Assembly (NCBI RefSeq): GCF_006716785.1
Contig: NZ_VFPQ01000001.1
Coordinates: forward strand, 3,410,001 to 3,474,000
Reading direction: 5' to 3'
Source of the DNA: Thermopolyspora flexuosa
Lineage (GTDB): Bacteria > Actinomycetota > Actinomycetes > Streptosporangiales > Streptosporangiaceae
DNA: 64,000 bases
Of this stretch, positions 61,175 through 64,000 are shown piece after piece. The number at the start of each line of letters is the position of its first letter. Within the stretch, counting starts at the first letter, position 1. Below the pieces are notes generated by a model. That model had not been told where the DNA came from. It saw only the letters and a program-made list of their open reading frames with translations, and made no database searches. The position numbers and the translations under genes are program-made.

Positions 61175-61543
61175 GTGGCGAGGGTTGTGACGTACCAGCT
61201 CGATCCTGAGACGACGGTCCAGTTCGAGATCGAGCCACCGCAGGGACCTTACGACTTCGAGCCGGCCGGGCCGGACCAGATCGTGGGACAGGTGCGCGCG
61301 GCCGTGGAGCCCGCGGTGCGGGCGGCCCAGGTCGTGCTCGAGAAGGCCAAGCAGATGGCCCCCAAGACGGTCGAGGTCAAGTTCGGCATCAAGGTCAGCG
61401 GCACCGCGAACTGGATCGTGGCCAAAACGGCGACCGAGGGGAATTTCGAGGTCACGTTGACCTGGGAGCCCGGCCCGCCCGCGGGGCGGACCGAGAACGG
61501 GCAGGCGCGGGCCGGTGAGGTGGAGGTCGGCGCCGCGTCATGA
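61175..61543 (+). CDS. Trypco1-like (CU044_2847 family) protein
   Basis: A 122-residue beta-rich protein. It starts VVTYQLDPETTVQFEIEP, has a helix with AVRAAQVVLEKAKQMAPKTV and strands VEVKFGIKVSGTANWIVAKT, and a disordered tail. The family is encoded next to trypsin-like proteases fused to NTPase and WD40 domains in NTP-dependent conflict systems, which is exactly the context here. GTG 61175 lies after a GGTGGTGGAG stretch. Its stop overlaps the next ATG by 4 bp, so the products are made together. Confidence 0.85.
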   Translation: MARVVTYQLDPETTVQFEIEPPQGPYDFEPAGPDQIVGQVRAAVEPAVRAAQVVLEKAKQMAPKTVEVKFGIKVSGTANWIVAKTATEGNFEVTLTWEPGPPAGRTENGQARAGEVEVGAAS

Positions 61544-62991
61544 CCGCCGGGCCCGCTGTAGGGCCTCCCGACCGTTCGTGGGTGGCCGCGATCCACACGA
61601 GTGAGAACGACCGTCATCCGATCGGGTCCGGCGTGGTCGTCGACACGCGGCGGGTGCTCACCTGCGCGCACGTGGTGCGGCCGGAGAACACGGTGAGAGA
61701 AGCCCTGTGGGTCGCGTTTCCCATGTACCAGGGGAATTTCACCGCCTGGCGAAGGGTCGCGCAGGTACGGCTCCCCACCATGGCCGATTTCCTTCATGTC
61801 GCCGACGTCGCGGTATTGGAGCTGGCCGAGGAGGTTCCCGCCGGGATCCTCCCCGCACCGCTGCGCAGTCCGAAACTCGATCAGATCACCGCTCTGCGGT
61901 GGTGGGCCTACGGGTTCCCCGGTGGTGACCCGATAGGAGACTCGGCGCACGGGGAGATCAGTGAGGTTCTCGGTTTCGGGTGGGTCCGGCTCCGCACGGA
62001 CAAGGATTCGAGCTACCGGGTGTCCCAGGGGTTCAGCGGCGGCGGGCTGTGGTGCCCGGAATATCAGGCGGTGATCGGCCTGGTGGCGCAGGCCAACCAG
62101 GACGGTGACGGGCGTGCCATCACGCTGTTCCAGATCGACCGGTGCATGCCCGAGGAGAAACTGCTGGAGCTCGCCACATGGTCGGCCGACCAGGCCGGCG
62201 AGGCCGCCCTCGCCGCGTGGGGCTGGGAGCTGAGCATCGATCCCGAGGCCGGACGGCATTGGCGGCCGCGGGCACGAGGTGTGACCAGAGAGAGCGAGCG
62301 CGGATTCCGCTTCAGAGGCCGTACCGCCGCGCTCACCGAGATCCGCGACTGGCTGGACGCCGACCGCGTGGAACCGGGGGCCCTCGTGGTCACCGGCGAT
62401 CCCGGTGCCGGCAAGTCGGCGGTGCTCGGCCGCATCATCACGACCGCCGATCCGGCGATCCGGCGAGAGCTGCCGCCGGACGATCAGGCGGTGAAGGCGT
62501 CGGTGGGCTCGGTGGCCTGCGCCGTGCACGCCAAGGGCAAGACCGCCCTCGACGTCGCCGTCGAGATCGCGCGGGCGGCCTCCGCCCCGCTTCCCTCCGA
62601 CGTGGACGAGCTGGTCCCGGCCATCCGTGAGACGCTGGCCGAGCGTCCCGGACGCCGGTTCACCGTGATCATCGATGCGACGGCTGCTGTTCTTCGCAGG
62701 CCATGCCACATCACCGGAGGGCCGAAACCGGGCCCGGCTGCTCCGGCTGACGCATCAGGCCGCCACGGCGTCCCCGATCGACCGCGCGGCGATGTTCACG
62801 ATCACCGAGGCGGTCTACGACCTCGGAGACGGCTTCCGCAGGACGACCCGAGACCTGCCCTACAAAGCGGAGTGGGCGTCGGATGCGGGTTCCCGCGACA
62901 TCCACATGATCTTGAAGGGGCACAGCGGCCGGCTGTCGGCGGTGTGCGCCTTCACGCTGGGCGGCCGGCTCCTGCTCGCCAGTGGCGGTGA
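61540..62991 (+). CDS. Trypsin-like serine protease fused to a P-loop NTPase (probably frame-disrupted)
   Basis: The frame encodes 483 residues. Residues 1-200 are a trypsin-like domain with an intact triad: His in LTCAHVV, Asp in HVADVAVLEL, Ser in VSQGFSGGGLW. From about residue 255 a STAND-like ATPase starts (GFRFRGRTAALTEIRDWLDA), with Walker A VTGDPGAGKSAVLGRI and Walker B-like FTVIIDA near residue 378. After this point the protein loses all family features and ends in Arg/Pro/Gly-rich sequence, while the expected downstream part resumes in the +2-relative frame (62675 onward). So the ATPase sensor part is missing and the tail is out of frame. Starts in a 4-bp overlap with the Trypco1 gene. 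Confidence 0.85.
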   Translation: MTAGPAVGPPDRSWVAAIHTSENDRHPIGSGVVVDTRRVLTCAHVVRPENTVREALWVAFPMYQGNFTAWRRVAQVRLPTMADFLHVADVAVLELAEEVPAGILPAPLRSPKLDQITALRWWAYGFPGGDPIGDSAHGEISEVLGFGWVRLRTDKDSSYRVSQGFSGGGLWCPEYQAVIGLVAQANQDGDGRAITLFQIDRCMPEEKLLELATWSADQAGEAALAAWGWELSIDPEAGRHWRPRARGVTRESERGFRFRGRTAALTEIRDWLDADRVEPGALVVTGDPGAGKSAVLGRIITTADPAIRRELPPDDQAVKASVGSVACAVHAKGKTALDVAVEIARAASAPLPSDVDELVPAIRETLAERPGRRFTVIIDATAAVLRRPCHITGGPKPGPAAPADASGRHGVPDRPRGDVHDHRGGLRPRRRLPQDDPRPALQSGVGVGCGFPRHPHDLEGAQRPAVGGVRLHAGRPAPARQWR

Positions 62992-64000
62992 CGACGGGGT
63001 GGTGCGCGTCTGGGATCCCCGTACCGGTCAGCAGTACCGAATGCTCGAAGGCCACCGCCACAAGGTGCGCTCCGTGTGCGCGTTCACGCTCGACGGCCGC
63101 ACCCTGCTCGCCGGCGCCGCAGAGGACCGTACCGTCCGCATCTGGGACCCCCTCTCCGGACGCCAGGAACACGTCTTCGAAGGCCACCGCCGCAGGGTGC
63201 GCTCCGTGTGCGCGTTCACCCTCGACGGCCGCACCCTGCTCGCCAGCGCCTCCGCCGACCGCACCGTCCGCATCTGGGACCCCCTCGCGGGGCACGAGCG
63301 AACAGCCCTGAAAGGGCGCATCGACTGGGTGCACGCGGTCTGCGCCTTCGCCCTCGACGGGCGGCCTCTCCTCGCCGTTGGCACCGCCGACGGAACCGTC
63401 CGCATCTGGGACCCGCATGCCGGACGAGAGCGGCATCTTCTCAACGGCCATAGCGGCAAGGTCCGGTCGATCTGTGCCTTCGCCCTCGACGGGCGTACCC
63501 TGCTGGCCACCGCCGCTGAGGACCGTACCGTGCGCATCTGGGACCCCCAGACCGGACGCCAGGAGTACGTCTTCGAAGGTCACCGCCGCAGGGTGCGCTC
63601 CGTGTGCGCGTTCACCCTCGACGACCGAACCCTGCTCGCCAGCGCCGCCGCCGACGGAACCGTCCGCATCTGGGACCCGCGCACCGGGCAGGTGCAGCGC
63701 ACCATCCAGGAGGGCTCTGACTGGGTGCAGGCGGTCTGCGCCTTCACCCTCGACGGCCACCCGTTGCTCGCGACCGCCAGCAGGTTCGCGACGGTCACCA
63801 TCTGGGATCTTCAGCCTGACGAAGGGCGAGGGGCTCTCAAGGCGCACACCGGGTGGGTGCGAAGCGTCTGTGCCTTCACCCTCGACGGCCGCACCCTCCT
63901 GGTCGGTGCGGGCAACGACGCGACCGTCCGCGTCTGGGAGTCCGACACCGGGCGCGAGCTGCACGTTCTGCAGGGTCATACCGACCTGGTGCGGTCGGTG
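62675..64000 (+). CDS. WD40-repeat part of the protease-NTPase system (runs off the right edge)
   Basis: An uninterrupted frame to the last base, opening after a TGA at 62666-62668. The first 80 residues (LLRLTHQAATASPID, PYKAEWASDAGSRDIH) look like the linker between NTPase and propeller in related proteins. Eight full WD40 blades and the start of a ninth follow, each with GH, SVCAF and TVRIWDP landmarks. ATG 62675 has no ribosome site, so it is more likely the 3' part of one broken gene than an independent gene. In intact relatives the propeller binds a target or signal and controls the NTPase and protease. Confidence 0.75.
   Translation, partial: MRRLLFFAGHATSPEGRNRARLLRLTHQAATASPIDRAAMFTITEAVYDLGDGFRRTTRDLPYKAEWASDAGSRDIHMILKGHSGRLSAVCAFTLGGRLLLASGGDDGVVRVWDPRTGQQYRMLEGHRHKVRSVCAFTLDGRTLLAGAAEDRTVRIWDPLSGRQEHVFEGHRRRVRSVCAFTLDGRTLLASASADRTVRIWDPLAGHERTALKGRIDWVHAVCAFALDGRPLLAVGTADGTVRIWDPHAGRERHLLNGHSGKVRSICAFALDGRTLLATAAEDRTVRIWDPQTGRQEYVFEGHRRRVRSVCAFTLDDRTLLASAAADGTVRIWDPRTGQVQRTIQEGSDWVQAVCAFTLDGHPLLATASRFATVTIWDLQPDEGRGALKAHTGWVRSVCAFTLDGRTLLVGAGNDATVRVWESDTGRELHVLQGHTDLVRSV
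62910..64000 (+). repeat. Exact 132-bp tandem repeats coding for WD40 blades
   Basis: The VCAF-type codon (Val/Ile of the SVCAF strand) begins at 62942, 63074, 63206, 63338, 63470, 63602, 63734, 63866 and 63998: nine positions at exactly 132 bp. Blades 3-4 and 6-7 share near-identical stretches (VFEGHRRRVRSVCAF; DW-V-x-AVCAF), hinting at a three-blade higher-order unit of 396 bp. Confidence 0.9.

Noticed and set aside
62910-64000. Regular repeats that might suggest a CRISPR array.
   Set aside because: The 132-bp units are translated WD40 blades in one open frame; there are no short identical repeats with unique spacers and no cas genes.

Overview
The window is about 72% GC chromosomal DNA from an actinobacterium, most likely of the order Streptosporangiales. 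Evidence: GTG starts and strong GC3 bias are common. There is a WhiJ-like trio (HTH regulator with DUF5753, DUF397 protein, HATPase protein), a SpoIIE-type phosphatase, roadblock/LC7 proteins, a one-chain glycyl-tRNA synthetase and pyruvate phosphate dikinase. No rRNA, phage, integrase or transposase was seen. The genus cannot be fixed from the sequence; a thermophilic Thermobispora-like species is only a guess.

Layout. 1-5 kb: the end of a sensor-kinase ATPase, a CopC plus CopD/CtaG copper and cytochrome-oxidase module, and an HTH-TPR regulator divergent from a 50-residue secreted peptide gene (5041-5193), which resembles an RRNPP-type peptide signalling pair. 5.8-13 kb: a SecD-like membrane protein, alanine dehydrogenase, a divergent DUF3105/DUF305 pair, and a membrane pseudo-protease with a zinc ribbon translationally coupled to a Ser/Thr protein kinase. 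13-17 kb: a riboswitch-controlled cobinamide/cobalamin uptake and salvage operon (btuF-btuC-btuD-cbiZ). 18-20 kb: the WhiJ-like trio around a TGCA-rich intergenic region. 20-29 kb: helicase-associated domain protein, coiled-coil membrane protein, GroES-like protein, PGPGW membrane protein, patatin-like hydrolase, Tat-exported hemerythrin protein and SpoIIE phosphatase. 29.7-37 kb: a CAU tRNA, DUF574 methyltransferase, a second HTH-TPR protein with a NUDIX hydrolase, a ferric-reductase-like membrane protein, a DinB protein and a DUF4388/roadblock cluster. 37-42 kb: FGGY kinase, PfkB kinase, galactokinase, purC and tRNA-Asn.

42-59 kb is the information-processing core: principal-type sigma factor, DNA primase, dGTPase, PPDK and glycyl-tRNA synthetase, interspersed with an M23 peptidase lipoprotein, a flavoprotein reductase and an aldo/keto reductase with a divergent regulator. 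The 917-bp spacer upstream of ppdK contains three tandem TGGT-N4-ACCA boxes at exact 13-bp spacing.

59.7-64 kb is an accessory, partly decayed zone: a WD40 remnant, a frameshifted NUDIX gene, a locally AT-richer stretch, then a Trypco1-like gene overlapping a trypsin-NTPase gene whose WD40 part is in another frame. The WD40 blades repeat at exactly 132 bp up to the right edge. This resembles the NTPase-regulated conflict systems described in actinobacteria, here probably disrupted.
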